Shown one piece after another: positions 1 to 14,659 of a stretch of 64,000 nucleotides of DNA. Each line of letters begins with the position of its first letter. Positions within the stretch are counted from its first letter, which is position 1. A program made the position numbers and the translations under genes. Where the stretch lies: the NCBI RefSeq assembly GCF_014805625.2, contig NW_023998517.1:704573-768572 (forward strand). The letters are read 5' to 3'. The notes beneath the pieces were generated by a model, which worked only from the letters and a program-made list of their open reading frames with translations, was not told the origin of the DNA and ran no database searches. The stretch is from Glossina fuscipes. Its lineage: Eukaryota > Arthropoda > Insecta > Diptera > Glossinidae.

Positions 1-1892
1 TCCATTTTTACTCTCAAAATAGCAAAAAAACCAGCCAAGTCCACTCAATGTTATAGCGCATGAAAATTTAGTTCTTTCTTTTTCTAGGATCACGGTGATG
101 GATATGAAAGATACGGACGCGACCGAAAATAACTTTTCTACTTGTTAAATTTGGGATGATATTTATACAACATTTGAGATCTTCTACGGATTCCAGGTTA
201 AAATTATTTGCAATTTGTTTATAGTGGCCGACGTAATGGGCAGGTCACGAGCATTTTGAACCTTTGCCTGTCAATTAAAAATATCTTGAAGAATTTTCAT
301 TGCCATTTTCTATGCCATTGTTTGCAAAAAGTAGTAAAAACAAAGAGTAGGAAAAGGAAGAGCGGGTAAAGGGGCTAGAGGAACGGCAAACACGCAAACG
401 TCGCTAAATCGAATCAATATATTGTTGTCCAAGAACATAAATACTTTCGAAGCTTTTTGATGCTTATATTAGGGAAACACAATATAACTCGTGCCCATCT
501 CTTTCGAAGGCAAGCGTAAGGATAAATTTTTAGCTGCTTATTGCTACACAAACCTTCTCTCCATTTACGAACGTTCCAGACCCACAACTTGCCCACACGT
601 ATAGCAGGCATCTTCTTAGCGAATCATAGAACAAACAAAAAAAAAAAAAGAATTTTCTTCATAGTATAAATCGAACAAATCGCCCTCAAACGGAATCTGT
701 CGCAATTAAGGAATGTGCGAGCAATCGTAAAATTACTCCGAATGACAACAAAGTTGAATGAACTAGAACTTTGCAAATCCACCTTTAATGACCGAACTTA
801 AAACTCTCATGAAATCGCAAACTGTCGAAAATTCAAAAATTTTTTTTGATCTCAGCTCATACAACCTTTTTTAGACAGATATAAGTTAATAAGATATATA
901 AGAAAAAATTTTTCAAAATGTTTGTCTTTACGTACGTAATTATTTTCATGAAATAACTTGCGCTCCTTAGCTAAAAAATATCTTACTTACACTACTACTC
1001 ACTACTACTCACACCTATGTGAGTACTTATATCATCTATGTGTCATTCATTACTCTGAATATATGAAAATTAATCGTTTTTTGGGATGAATGCATTAAGA
1101 CCATACAACCTTATATATATATAATGTTTCAAGTGTTGGCTGCCTGAGCTAATATTTCAATCTATTTAGAAATTTTGAGGCTATTACTTGTTGTTGGTGA
1201 CTATGTCCCTTGCAAGCTTAAGACGCGAATGCAAAACGACTTTAGATCGAATTCGGCAACGACGTCGAGTTATTGGTGTAAACCTAGGGAATTTTCGGCT
1301 TTCTTTCGAATTCGAAACGGACTGACAACTCAGTCTCTGCGACCACGAAAGTTCCATTAATAGATGACACAAATAACCTCTGAGCGTACACAATTGATAA
1401 TCACTGAGAATGCAAAGTCAAATTAGATTGAGAAACACTGGTCAAATTTTATTCAAATAAATAATTATAAATATTAAAACAATTTTCTCCTCTCTATGTG
1501 TCTCCGTGATTTTTATAATTATGATCATTTCACTACAGGAAATATTATTCGGTGTTAATTACTCATCTCCAGTGTGAAATTATAAAAAGATGTTCATATT
1601 GACCTTGAAATCAAGTTTAATAATAAAAATGAACCTTGTTCGTGCAAATTTGTAGAAATTAAAAAAGAAAAAATTCACATATGTACAGATGTTCATAAAT
1701 TTAATTAAAGAAAAATTAAATCAATATCTCGCTACAAAGACTAATATCACCTTCCCCTTCCAATGTGTTTGTGCAAATATGTGCATACAAATACATACCA
1801 TTTGTGGTCATCATGAGAGATGAGCTTAAATAATTTTATTATTCACATAAAATAATATTAATTTATGCAAATTCTAACAAATTACATGTACT

Positions 1893-1912
1893 TATATATA
1901 TATATATATATA
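1893..1912. repeat. (TA)n microsatellite
   Basis: About ten uninterrupted TA units within the pb intron. Ordinary simple repeat. Confidence 0.9.
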
Positions 1913-3360
1913 TGCCTGACTGTATGCGCGTACAAATATTTTCGTACTTCATTTTTTTATCATCAAATTTTTCGTTCTTTTGTTTGTTGTTTATGCGATG
2001 AGCATAAAAATAAATCGCGTACAAATTGAATATAATTTCAATTTTGATTTTCACTTTTTTACGATTATTATGTTAAATGTTTCATTTAGAAAAATGAAAG
2101 TAAACACTCAAGCAAACCAACACAAAAAAATTATACTGTAAAGTCCAGCCACACTTGGCATCATAATCGTCAAGCCAAGTGAATTACACTCCTTCCGTAC
2201 GTCTTCTCATGAAGGGCAAGAAAGAATGTTTATTTTAACAGGGAAGTAAAAAAAAAAAAAAAATTATATATAGCTTGTCAGTGTGTTAAGTCGTTGTATA
2301 CGCGCAGTGGTTATTCAAATAAAAGAGACAGGGGTTTATTTGGTTACAGCATTCCTTTAACGACTATGCGATTATGGGAAGTGTATTGCTGCATAGCAAG
2401 AGGTTGGAGGAAAAAGTATTGTCGCGGTTTTCTTTCTCTTTGCTTTTCGTTTTCTAATGCGTTGAGATCCGTGGCGATTAACCGCCGCGTTTTGTGGTTT
2501 TCCGGCTATTGCCTGCATCCCCCTCCCCCTCCCCCACAACTGTTGTTAGGTAGAAGTAAATTTAGATTTAAAACTTAATTTATGAAGGGTGACCACCATA
2601 CAGCGCAATGTTCGTTCAATTTAGCGTTTTCTCCATTGCGCCGGATTAAAAATGTAAAATGAAAAAGCACTCAGGATTTTTTTTTTTTTTTTTTTGGGCG
2701 AGGCGAGTATAACGGTGCTTTTCATTTGCTTCTCGAAATTAATCGTGAACAAATATTTTTATTATGGAAATTTTTTCTGCTCTCTTTTTCATTTGTTCGC
2801 ATTATTTTTACCGCCGTTGCTTTTAGTTAAATGAATGCCATTAAATTAAATCGATATTTACTTACTTATATTTATGAACACTCACTATTAGGGAGATTTA
2901 ATACATAATTCTGATGTAATTTTATCGGCTCAATGGAATAAATATGCTTTCGAAATTTAAGGACTTTTTACAAAAAATAATAAAAAAAAAAAAACAAAAA
3001 AAACAATGTACATGGAAAGCTTTGTACTAAGTTCCTTTTTATGCTTAATTACATTCAAAAATGTGTAGTAGTAGAACCACAGACTACGGCAGAATGAGTT
3101 AAATTCGATTTTCGAGTGACTTTTTTATAAGAAAAAGAAACAAAATTTCAAGTCGAGATAATTTTTTTACATGAATTTTTCTCCAAAGAAGCTCGACGAT
3201 GCTCAGTAGAATTTGCGTTATATTTTTTGAAAGTGTTTTTGTGGTTTTGCAAGTACGGAGAGAACTATCATGCATCCATTTCGTTTTTGAAAAACCAAAA
3301 AAAATATTTTCAAGTCCTTCGCTGTAACACGTAAGAAAAATATATAATATTAAATGTAGC

Positions 3361-3500
3361 GGTTTTCGTACCGTACACCATTTGCGGTACGAGGACATAT
3401 TAAGTTTGTATGGAGAACACCCAAAATGTCTTAAGATAGATCCGCCTTTTGACTCTTTCTGAATCGATTTAAGCTTTCCTGCCCGTCTTCTTCTATTAAA
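3361..3500 (+). repeat. Relic of dispersed repeat family
   Basis: Shares in order, with the copy at 27286-27440, the elements TACACCA, ATTAAGTTTGTNNGGA, ATAGATCCNNCTT and ATCGATTTAAGCTT. Decayed interspersed repeat; family name unknown to me. Confidence 0.5.
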
Positions 3501-3971
3501 CCTACAGACCGTTATCGTCGGTATATTTCATTGAAATTCAGTACACTACAGTTTTTTTGGATCATTTTCTTGGAACATAAGTGAAGATGCTGCGGATCGA
3601 TAATGTGTTGCGCTTTATTTTGAAAAGACTTTACGTGAATTAGCTCGGGGTGCTGTAGATTATCTTATGGTGGCCTCTGATTCATTACATTGCTTTCACT
3701 TGTTTCTTGCCAAAGTGTTCAAAATGTCCCTATTATAAGCTCACTCAAGGTGCTATTACTCCTTCATGTAGACTTTGGCTAAACTAAAAAAAAAAAACGA
3801 AAAGATTTACTACCAAGAGGAAAGTCTCTCATATTGTAAAGACAAGCTAAGAATTGTAATATGTCCTTGAGCTATCAGCTTAGAAGAAATAAAAAGTAAA
3901 GTTTTACGAACTGATTTTTTATATATTCATATACTCACCAGTTCAAACAAAAATACATTGGAAATATCTTT

Positions 3972-3998
3972 GTTTGTCGGTAAGTAATACCGACAAAC
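3972..3998. repeat. Perfect 11-bp inverted repeat with 5-base loop
   Basis: GTTTGTCGGTA, loop AGTAA, then TACCGACAAAC. The arms are perfectly complementary. Function unknown; it lies in presumed pb intron. Confidence 0.85.
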
Positions 3999-6345
3999 TG
4001 TTTGCGCGAAATATTTTTTTATCAAGTTGCTTCATATTAATGGGATTCTCGGTTGCTGTTCTACTCCGAGCTGAAATTCTGCATGTGACAAGTTTTTGTA
4101 TTCTTCATATGTTATCCGCAATCATATCAATTTTTATAATGAAGCAAAAGCTTAGGTGAACGTATGCTATGGAGTATAAGTTGGACTTCCCCGATCTTCT
4201 TCAAATTGAGTCTGTGGTGTTATTAATTAAAAATATTATTTTTAGAACAATTCGGTACAGACCGACCGACAGACAAACCTAAAATTTGAAACCTTTTAAA
4301 AATCTAATGGCAATACCATTAATATACTACAACTAAAATATTGGAAAAAAAAAAAAGCGAAAGAGAGAAAAGAAGATTTTTTCCATCACATTTCAATTCG
4401 CTTTAATTGTTACAGTTCGCCCTGGTATTTTCACTGGTGAAATAAAAAAAAAAAAAATAACAAAAAACTGAGTGCTTATCTCTTAAAAAAATAAAAACGA
4501 AGGCATTAATTTTCATAATTTTTAAATTAAAAATTGGTTCAACTTTTTCCATTTTTCTTTAAATAATGACAAATTACTTTGGCGATAAGCTTGCCTTTTG
4601 CGCGAGCAAAAAAAAAAAGAAAAGAAAACTGGAAAAAACTTCACCAAAATTGAAACATAAAAAACGCATAAAGCAGGCCATTTACTGTTCACTTTCTTAA
4701 CCATAACTAATTGTAACAGATTTTTTTTCTTTTCTTTTTTTTTTTTTTGCTAAACTTTTTCTTTTTTCCTTTTATTGTTAAAAGCAACAACAAAGCGAAG
4801 AGAAATTGGTAAGAAAGCCAAGATTTTGGATAATCATGGCTTCCACATATATATAAGTCATCTGATATATCATTTTTAAATAGCCTAGAAAATGTTTAAC
4901 CTTATAACAGGTACTGTGTTAATTGATCCCAAATGCTAATGCATGCGAATGTGAAGTGAACAAATGAATGAAAATGAAAAATGTATAAGATTCGCTTCGA
5001 CGGAAAATCAACTGCTAAGCGAGAAATTTTTCTTTAAGTATGGGCTTGGCTACCTAGTCAGCTCGGCAGTATCCTTACGCGGTCCGATTTCAGTCCGATA
5101 TTTTCAATAAAGTTTTAAAATTTTTCATGCACTTTTTCTTTTCAATACAATTTTTTTGGTAATCAAATAAATCTATTTGTTTGGCCTTGACTTTCAAAGT
5201 CCGATCCTTTTTCTTCAGGCTGACGAAAAAGCAAACATGGATACCAGGAGAAGTTTACTTAGCTAAGGCAAATCTAGTCTTCTTTTCTTTTTTCTTTTTT
5301 TGTTACTTGGAGAATTCGAGCAAAGAATGACGGACGGACGGATATGGCTAAATTGATTGAAAATTTTGCGGACAAAACGCATATTACTAAACGTATCAAA
5401 TTGTATGACGAAATTAGTATGCCTTTTAAATCTTCCTGGTAGGTGTACAAATGTGTAGAAAATTTTACAAAAAAATTTAACCCTTAAACCCAAAAACTCA
5501 TAGCAGTTTTGTGAACGAGTGTTTTTTTCTCTCCTTGCGAAAAATTTTTGACTAGACGGTATCGTATGCCAATTAGACGCCTTTGTTGCCAATGAGTAGA
5601 AAAAGGAAAAAAAATTATGTAGGAATCTTGCGAACACATACAAGACGTTTGTTATCTTTCATTCGAAGAGAGTTTGTATGTGTGTGTGTGTGTGTTATTT
5701 TTCGTACTTATCTCCATAATAAAGTCGTAACAATTAATTGTGGGTGGCTGACTTAAATATATTTATGTATATACATAAGAAAACCTAACCACTATATCTA
5801 CCTACGTACATGTGAAAGCATATTTTTTTTTCGTCGGTTAAACTTTGTAAACAGTTAATTTTTATTATTTTTATAGAGCCACAAAGAGAGATAATTAAAA
5901 ATTTTGGGATTGTTCTACACTTGGTTTGTTTTTTGTGTCTTTCCTTTGGTTTTTGTCTTTTGGGGTGGAATTAATGATGACAGAGATTATTTTATAAATT
6001 TTTGTGAAAAAAAAAAAAAAAAAATATTTGCATAAAAATGTTGCTTAGCCGAATAAAGGCCTTGCTTAATACGACAGTATATGTGTGTGTGTTTGTGTGT
6101 GTATTTTCAATAAATATATGTATGCATATATATAAGATTTTTAGTTTTCTATTGCGGGTCATGATTTAACTGAGGAAGCAGAACGTTCCGAATGAATTCA
6201 TGTGTAAAGGTTAAAGTTGTTGTAAATGTGCAAATGACTCATCATAAATAAAAATTCACAATAAAAACACTGTTGAGTGCGTCAACGAAACGACAACGTA
6301 TAACATGCCACTCATTCATTTAGCCTCTCATAGAGCAGTGGTAGG

Positions 6346-6389
6346 TAGTAGTAGTAGTAGTAGCAGTAGTAGTAGTCGTCATAGTAGTA
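6346..6389. repeat. (TAG)n trinucleotide repeat, interrupted
   Basis: Imperfect run of GTA/TAG triplets with a few CAG/TCG interruptions, in the pb intron. Confidence 0.85.
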
Positions 6390-6730
6390 AGAGTGTAGTG
6401 CATTGAGAGTGATATTGCACAGTAAGAGCACAACTTTACATACTAAACACAATCTTGTCGTTCATTGAAAAAAAAAGTACATCGCATCAACATAAATATT
6501 ATGATAAATGATTTGTTATAATCATAATCTGCAGGGGGTTTCACGTAAATATTTCATCCATAACATAGGGTTAGATGTGAATTTTAGTTTGTTTTTTGCT
6601 GCCTTAGAATGGATTACACTACAGACACACCGCCTTAGAGACACCGAAAATGATACCGTGAAAAAGCAACATATGCCGAATGTGGATGGATGTGGCAGAT
6701 GGCGCCACACACGTAGTCATTTCTTCTTTT

Positions 6731-6740
<10 letters not shown>

Positions 6741-6765
<25 letters not shown>

Positions 6766-6767
6766 GG
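6741..6767. repeat. 27-base poly-G tract
   Basis: An uninterrupted run of 27 G follows a 12-base T run and one C. This is out of character for the AT-rich surroundings and may be a true homopolymer, a G-quadruplex-capable tract or an assembly artefact. Confidence 0.9.
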
Positions 6768-7369
6768 AGCTTTTTCAAGTCTAATCATTTTCACTATAAG
6801 CCCTAAAATACTGAATATATTGCGTAGAATTTAATATCAATGAAAATTTTTGTAAAACGTTTATTAAGATCGTATTCTCTATCTGTTGAACTTGTTGAAA
6901 CTTGTTCAAAGATTTAATATTAATGGCGGTGTTTATGTATGCGAAAGTAAATTTTTTTTTTTTTTTTGCGCACACATTGTCTAATAATAAACACATAATT
7001 GCTTTACGACGTACGAGACTTTACAAACATTGTAAATGTGTCTACTTTAGGGTATATATATTGATATATACATGAGAAAGGGACGAAGAAAGTTAAGAGT
7101 TAATCTTTCATAAGAGATTAATGCTTAGCAACAAGTTGGGGAAATGTACATTTTTCTCGTTATATTTGTAAAATTCAACATTTCTTCAATACCTCACAAA
7201 CATATACTTGAAGCAGTATTTGAAGTCCATTTCATCGGGGTTTTTCTATTATCATAATCAAAAAAAACAGAAAATAAAAACATTATAGTGGGACTTGACC
7301 CACCATTAAATAATACTTCACGTAATGCAATAATTAGTGTAACGATATTTTAAAAGAAAGCCTTGTATG

Positions 7370-7610
7370 GGGAATAGATAAAAAAAATAGTTTGACCCCA
7401 ACCGTCGTCCTTACGCCAAGCCATGTCGGTATAACAAATTTCATCATAACATCGCATGGGAACTTTAGGTTAAACACAAGACAACAAGACAAATGGACAG
7501 ACACCGGTGTAATAAAAGGATGTTCTATCTCAAGGCCTTCCAAGTGCTATACACATACCATAGAGTAAATATACCATTGTGCCAAAATTGGTGTAGGGTA
7601 TAAATGCAAT
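7370..7610 (-). repeat. Relic of dispersed repeat family (TATACCCTACACCA type)
   Basis: Read on the minus strand, this begins TATACCCTACACCA, followed within about 110 bases by a CTGTCCATTTGTCTTGTTGTC tract. The opening matches the start of the copy at 27286-27440 on the plus strand. Decayed, no coding potential; boundaries approximate. Confidence 0.45.
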
Positions 7611-9109
7611 CTATACATCGGACAAATGTATTCTTAGTTTAGTTTCATAAATCAAGCTTGCAAGTAAATGGAATTCATAAATAAACGCGTCTTAATAAAA
7701 AAGCCAAAGTTTAGTCCACGCATATATCCGTGCATAAGCTTCAAACGGAAACTATTCAAAGTGAACGACCAGATTCTGCGTTATGGGAAAATTAGTTTGT
7801 TTATCAATTAAGTTTACCATTGAAGACGCAGTTAAGTCTGACATTTTCGTCCAACAAAATATAGACATTCTTAATAAAGAAAGGATGGGCTCTAGAGTTG
7901 ATATGGTCGATGTTGGCATCTCACGTATGGCATAAGATTCTTAGGCCAGCTCCGTTTAGGTCGATTCCAATGATAAAGAAGAAATTGTAAGGTAAGAAAC
8001 CATGGGAAGGTTAGGTAATTACGAACTTGAATATGCTCTATGCAAAGGCATTGCCAGAAACCCGCTTCTTATATGAGCAAAAGCAGTAGAAATCGCGGTA
8101 AGAAAGCATTCGTCTTAAAGTGTTTGCAAGGACCACAAGCACATGACTATCCAACGCCGTCTGTATAAATCTGAACTATAACTTTCTCATTGGCTTGCAT
8201 TATGTTTTTCAAATGATATCAAAACCCTGAGGATTATTTCTAAGAAATTATAAGCACTCGTACAGCTCCGTTGGTTCAATAACAGCTGGATACAGAATAG
8301 CATAATAAGAACAAGCTGCTGATCAGTTAGGGCCAACACTTAATTGCATCGTTTTCCAAAACTTTTTACGATAAACACTAAAACCAAGAGACACACCTTG
8401 TTGTTTATGCTGCGCACTACACCACCAAGTCAATAGGGAAAGTGGAAAAGTTAAAGGAATGGAAAAATAGCTTCGTAGATAGCGAATTGAAGCAACACAT
8501 AGAAGGTCGGACGACAATGTTGTAATTACAAGTTTACTTCCCCGAGCTGCAAGTTTTAGCAGCTTTCCAATGCTCGAGGGACCCAAGAGTGAGAACTGAT
8601 GCCACAATTCACGATTAAAATTTGTAAATTTTTATTGCGCGATGTTTTGATTTTATGGTGTTTTTATTCAAATTTGCACACACAAATAAATATAAAAAAA
8701 AAAAAAAAAAACGGTAAGCTTTTGCAACCTATTTCCTGAACCATTGAATCGTTCAAATGTGGACAAAAAGCAACAGGATATTCGCACATCTAATATGGCC
8801 TACATTGAACCGAACACACACACAGAGAGGAGAACACACAATATCCGGCTACCATATACGCTTATAACAATTTATCCAACTGAGAACAGGCGAAACGAAA
8901 GCATTATTATTCAGGATGCGAACGAGAGGCCAATTTACAAAATATTCAATGCTCAACTCTTGTTTCAACCAGCATACACGTACATGCGTACATACGTACG
9001 TAGTTGATAGCAATACTTTCCGCATTTAAACACTTACACGCATGTATACCTATATGCTTGGGATGATAAATAGTGTATATAAATATAAAAATCATTGTGT
9101 CCTTAAAAG

Positions 9110-9130
9110 CACACACACACACACACACAC
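9110..9130. repeat. (CA)n microsatellite
   Basis: About ten CA units; simple repeat in the pb intron. Confidence 0.9.
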
Positions 9131-11674
9131 ATACACATACAAAATCGTTTGCCGTCCCTTGTATCGCATAGCGTTTGAAAATTATTTGAAATTTACTTGT
9201 TACCGCAAAAATTGCCACAAATAACATCTTTTGTGCAACTGTTTGACAATGTTAACAAATTAAATTGTTAAATGCCATCAAGAGAGCAATTACAACTTCA
9301 TATATTACACCAACGACCACTACATCATCATTTGTAATCCATTCTTTGAGTAATTCATTCGCTGATTCGTTCATTCATCAAAGCACAGCAGGCAACCTTT
9401 TTGAGCATCGTATCGCGTCGTATCACCGTCAAGTATTGTTCACTCCAAAAGATTAAAAGTTCTCTGCGTGCGCTATGTGTGTATGGTTATGCGTATATTT
9501 TTTGTGTGTTTCTGTGTTTATATAAGTTGATGCGTATATGCTTGTGCATCTTTAGTTAAATTATTGACCCTTCAAAAGTGTATGAAAACATCTAATGCCT
9601 CGCATGTTTATACGTATGTGTGATTTGTTGGCGGAGAAAAGGATCTTAATATGTTTCCTTCAGCACTATGTTAAAAGATAATTTATAGATGTTCAAATAT
9701 TAGCGATTACGATGAACTGTATTGTACATATGGATATTTATGTTACCCAACAAACCTAACATACGTAGATTGAAGGTAGTTTTTCCTTAATATGTACATG
9801 TGTAAGATTCTGTTTAAAAAAATATTATGTTTTTCTTTTCGAGGGTTTTTTTTTTTTTTTTTTTTTTGGTAACTCTGCTAACAGCTTTTATTTTTCGCTT
9901 TAAGTTAGTTAATCGAGAAAAATCAAGTAAGAGAATCTTTACAATCACATTTAGGTCATTATCACTAAAGTAAGGCGTTCGTCGCTCTATATTTTATAAG
10001 AAAAATTTGATTGACCCAATATGGCTTAATATCCGCACTGAACAAATCTATCAATCTAATTATGATTGTTTTAGTTGTGTACTGAGATCGAGTATAAATT
10101 GTTTGTAAACGTTGTACGTGATTAAGTGAATCAACAATGATCAGCATTATAAGCCGAAGACTAACATCTTTTGTGGTTAGACTATATGCACTTTTGCTCT
10201 TCATTCTCCTAATCGCACCTTTGACTAAGCAGTAATAAGTACTTGACCACTTTTTTATTCTTAAACTGTTCTTAGAGGTTCTTAAAGGTCCTGACTATGT
10301 AACTCGAACTTAACCTACTCTGCAAAGGTTCTAAACCAAAGGTGTGAAAAGTTGAAAATACTTCTATTATTCATTATTAATTTTTCGTAGACTATTGCCG
10401 GCTCCTTTATTGCTACCTATTACAATATAAATGTGGCTTTCAATGGCAAAAAGTTTCCTCAGCTATGCTTTTATTGTTGTAACATTTTTAGTTCTGGCAA
10501 TCATCCAATCTGAACTTCGCAATTTTGTAGAACACGGAACTTCCCTAATTAAAAGAAGTCCTTCTTCATTAAAACCCTAGCAAATCAAGGTGTAATGATA
10601 TTCTTGAGATGGAAAACTAGGATTTAAGGTCTTTTCCTGTAGAAAATAGTTATGGGCTATGAAATATTAAGCTATTTGTTAAATTTCATCTACCATTAGT
10701 TGGCTCACTAACTTCCTTTCGGCAAGAATAATGACACGTTTGATTATATGCTATTGACAAAACGATTTCGGAAAGTTATACGAACCTTTCAAAAGTCGTA
10801 CGATTAAAGGCAAAGCAGCGCAATGCTTACTTGTAAATATCAATCTTTTAACCAATCCTTTCGTATTGCCTTACAAAGCAGTCTGCTAATGTAAAAGAAA
10901 ATAGTTAAATAAATCGCACAAACGGTCGTATTCTGAGCAATATCAAGACATCAGGCATTTTTTCCTTGTGGTTTCCATGGCTTAGCAGCATTATTTTGAA
11001 ACGAAATTTGTCTTAAAGGGTTTTACTTTGACTATTGATAAGATCTAATTTCATTGATCTGCATACCAAATATGATGAGCTTACAAAACTTATGACCCGA
11101 GAACATATTGTATTCTTGTATGATTGGTGGCTGGTCGAAATGTTGAAATTTTGGTTGTGAGCGCTACAAGGTGATGCGTGATAAGCAACGTTGACGTGTT
11201 TAAGGCGAAAAAATATCATATATTGCTGACGATATTGCTTTAAATACTCATGATGATATCCACCTTCAGCATTCGAATCTAATTATTATTGCATCTCTTC
11301 GATGGGAATATTTTAGCAATGAAAGATCGAAGTTAACGAACGTCAATAAGTTGAGAAACTTTGGATTTAACTTCAATTGTCTGTAGTTTTACCGTCGCGA
11401 TAACCTCAAATACTACTATATCTACCATGGAAAATATCAAATTTTTAGGAAAAGTGCATAATGAAGGCCGATATTCAAAAAGGTACCAAATGAAATCTTC
11501 TGCAGTGAGGGAGTAACCTGCAGAACATCCTGCGGCGGCAATTGTTCTTAACTATTAACAGGTAAAGTGTGGCCCTCGGGTATCTGTGAACCACTTACAT
11601 GACATCCAAGTGCTTTTAAATTTAAACAAAAACACAAAACAATTTGGCGATTTGGAAAATTATACGAATGAAAG

Positions 11675-11710
11675 AATGAAGAATGAGACAGGAATGAAGA
11701 ATGAGACAGG
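11675..11710. repeat. Perfect 18-bp tandem duplication
   Basis: The unit AATGAAGAATGAGACAGG occurs twice head to tail without a mismatch, which suggests a recent slippage duplication. Confidence 0.9.
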
Positions 11711-12178
11711 GGGTCTCACCCTGACGATTCCTTTAAGATCTTAGCTAAAATCGGGAAATTTTTGCATATGCTCCTACACACTTACTACATTTTCTAGTCA
11801 CTATCTCTTTACTTGCACTTTGACTTGGTTTGACTTTACGTTTCCCTATCGATTTTTATATGAAGACAATTCTTCTCGCACAGGCCTAAACTATACTTCA
11901 TTGCAAAATATCGTATAATACCGATCGTTTGATGTGAATGAAAATTTACGGTTTTCCGGTTTCTTTCGTAGGACGAAAAATGAAATCTAAGTAATTAATT
12001 TTCTTACGAGGAACAGAACAACGGAACGGAAAATTCACATTGATAAGAAGAAAAAAAAAGCTACAATTGCTACTTCGCAACACATGTCTATATGTGTAAA
12101 CGTATAGAACAATTGAGCGCACAACAGCGGAGGATGCGACCACGGATAGTGATTAATTGATTTCGCCTATTTAGTGCC

Positions 12179-12214
12179 CACACACACACACACACATACA
12201 TACATACATACACA
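12179..12214. repeat. Compound (CA)n-(CATA)n microsatellite
   Basis: CA units pass into CATA units. Simple repeat. Confidence 0.9.
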
Positions 12215-12676
12215 CTATCCAATACATATACACGAGAAAAATAATGCCAAAATAAAAGAGCAAAAGAAATAAAAAAAAAAAAAAGAAAATAGCAACAGGT
12301 TCCGCAGTGAGAAAAAATTTCTTGTGTTTGAAATATTTATGTAAACGTTTGAAAATATCAGCGATTTTTTCTCGAATAGAGAAAGAAGTGTGGTAACGTT
12401 TTCGAGTTGCGTTCAAAAGAAAACTTTTTTTTTTTTTTTTTTTTAAGCTTTTCATACACTGACTGACTGACATCATCACATGCTTGTATATAAAAAACGT
12501 GTAAATACATGCAATATAAGAAGTATGTCCATGTATACCAATGTCCCTGGGATATGTAATGAAATAAAATATGTGCATGCAAGCATGATACAAGCTGCTG
12601 CATTTTGCTGTTAAAGACAAAGGAAATGACAGATACATACACCGAACCGAATAACTAAGCAATTTCCAGTTGAATT

Positions 12677-12731
12677 GCAAGCAAAGCAAGCAAGCAAGCA
12701 AGCAAGCAAAGCAAGCAAGCAAAGCAAGCAG
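12677..12731. repeat. (AAGC)n microsatellite, interrupted
   Basis: Runs of AAGC/GCAA units broken by AAAGC variants. On the minus strand they create a spurious open frame rich in Leu, Ala and Cys; this is not evidence for a gene. Confidence 0.9.
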
Positions 12732-14340
12732 GTTTTCTTGTCTGCATATAAAACTCGCATACAAACACGAGATCAAGAGAGGGGATTTGAAGTGAAAAAT
12801 AGGAATATACGAATGATATATTTTGACAAATGAACCTAAATAACAGGTTGCACTTCACAAACATTTGGTGCGTTTTCTTCTTCATGTCAATCGGTCTTTC
12901 GTTCGTTCGTTCGGTTGGTCGGTACCCTTTAATATATACTACTGAAAGCAGGCATGCACATACACAGACATATACACATATGTATATATGTCTGCATTCA
13001 TCTTCACTAATATTCAGAGATAATTTCAAGTTCCACTGAAGAACTTTTTGATGTACACAACAGACAACCTTGATAAATAATTTATTATTTTCAATTTTGT
13101 ATTTTTGCTTGAATCGTGTGTTGTTCGCTTATTTAACATTTGAAGTTCAAAATTTTGACTAACAACAAATTTATTCGGACATGTTTCCATCAAATTTGTA
13201 ATTACTACGCTGCACTACAACACACTCAGGCATGTTCTCTCTTATAAATAAAAACGTGTAAGAATTCATTATATGTATTGGTGTATGTGTTGATGTGTTT
13301 TAATAACCAATCACACTGATGTCTATCAGTCTTTTGTTATTGTTGATGAAACTATGTTTAAGAAAATTGTTACAAATGATCGCAAATAACAGATCTTTGC
13401 CGCTTCACATGCTGAGCAGTTTTTGTGATTGTGACGATTTGTCTTAATTTTCAAATACAAAATCGGTCTCTCGAAAAATATCGATTTAAAGTAATCAGTA
13501 AAAAATGACGAGAAAAAAGCAAAAAACGTGTTATCCTATCTAATGCACATATAAAGCGTACGCAATGTGGAATCACACGCTCTGGCTGTTTAATGGAACA
13601 AATAATAGTAAAGCGTTTTCGAATGAAAGTTCAATATCCTTTTCGTCTTTTTAGTGTTTTTTTTTTGTCTTCAAATTTTAAAGGGTCGACTAAAAATCAA
13701 CGAAAAGGTAACTTAACGCCTCAAGCACTCGAGGTTACCTTCTGGCGACAGGGATATCGTAGTTTGAACATTGAAATCTCTATTCTATACAATCATAATA
13801 TGGCACATCTGGCAATATAGGATGAATTTCCAAATGACCTTAAACATGGGGTAGAGAATTGTTTAACCAATGGTAGGAAATTGCTTAGTTCTTGACAAGT
13901 GGATGTCTTTTGCTAGCGGCTCTCTTTCAACTGGGATAGCTTATGCGGAACTTGTAGTAGTTTCCGTAATAGTTCCCAACGCTTTAGCTTCGAATGCAAT
14001 CAATTTGGTCAAGAATAGGGATAAATAACTTGTTTGTTGTCCTAGACGCGTTATAAACTTTTCTTCTTCTCTATCCTTAGTTAATATTGTCATTTTTCGT
14101 TTGTGGTCTTACGCACTTGTAAGATTTCCCTTTTCTCTGCGCATAGTTAATATCATCACAGCCCATGTAATTGGTTTTTGGGGCAGAGGACTAATAATCT
14201 AGCAGCCAAATGTTTTTAATATTTAAAGCTGATCAACTTTTGAATATATTCACGAAAACTTATTTGCTTTGAACGACGTTCTGGAAACACTTTTTTATAA
14301 CATGAGGGTTTTGGCCATCAATGTTAAAAAGCAAACTATG

Positions 14341-14364
14341 TATATATATATATATATATATATA
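14341..14364. repeat. (TA)n microsatellite
   Basis: Twelve TA units, about 300 bases inside the pb intron. Confidence 0.9.
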
Positions 14365-14659
14365 CAGAATTATATCTACATATGTCCGCACAAATACAAA
14401 GGTATGCATAAATGCATACACGAATATACAACATATTAGTAGATTTAGTGAACAAAAATAAGATACCGGCGCCGTCTAGTTATTCGTATACATTTATGTA
14501 TTTTGCTTTAGTTTTTTTTATTTTTTTATTTTTTCAATGTTTTAAGGGCAATTTGTTCTGATTTCTTTGATTAATGACACTTTTGCATTTCATTCTCTTT
14601 TCACACTTTATTTCATTCTCAAATCAATGCATATGCATGCTTGTGTGCATATGTGTTTC

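Noticed and set aside
12171..12776. A 201-codon minus-strand open frame, the third longest in the window
   Set aside because: It is made of AAGC, CA/CATA and poly-T/poly-A simple repeats translated as Leu/Cys/Phe/Lys runs, and has no domain.
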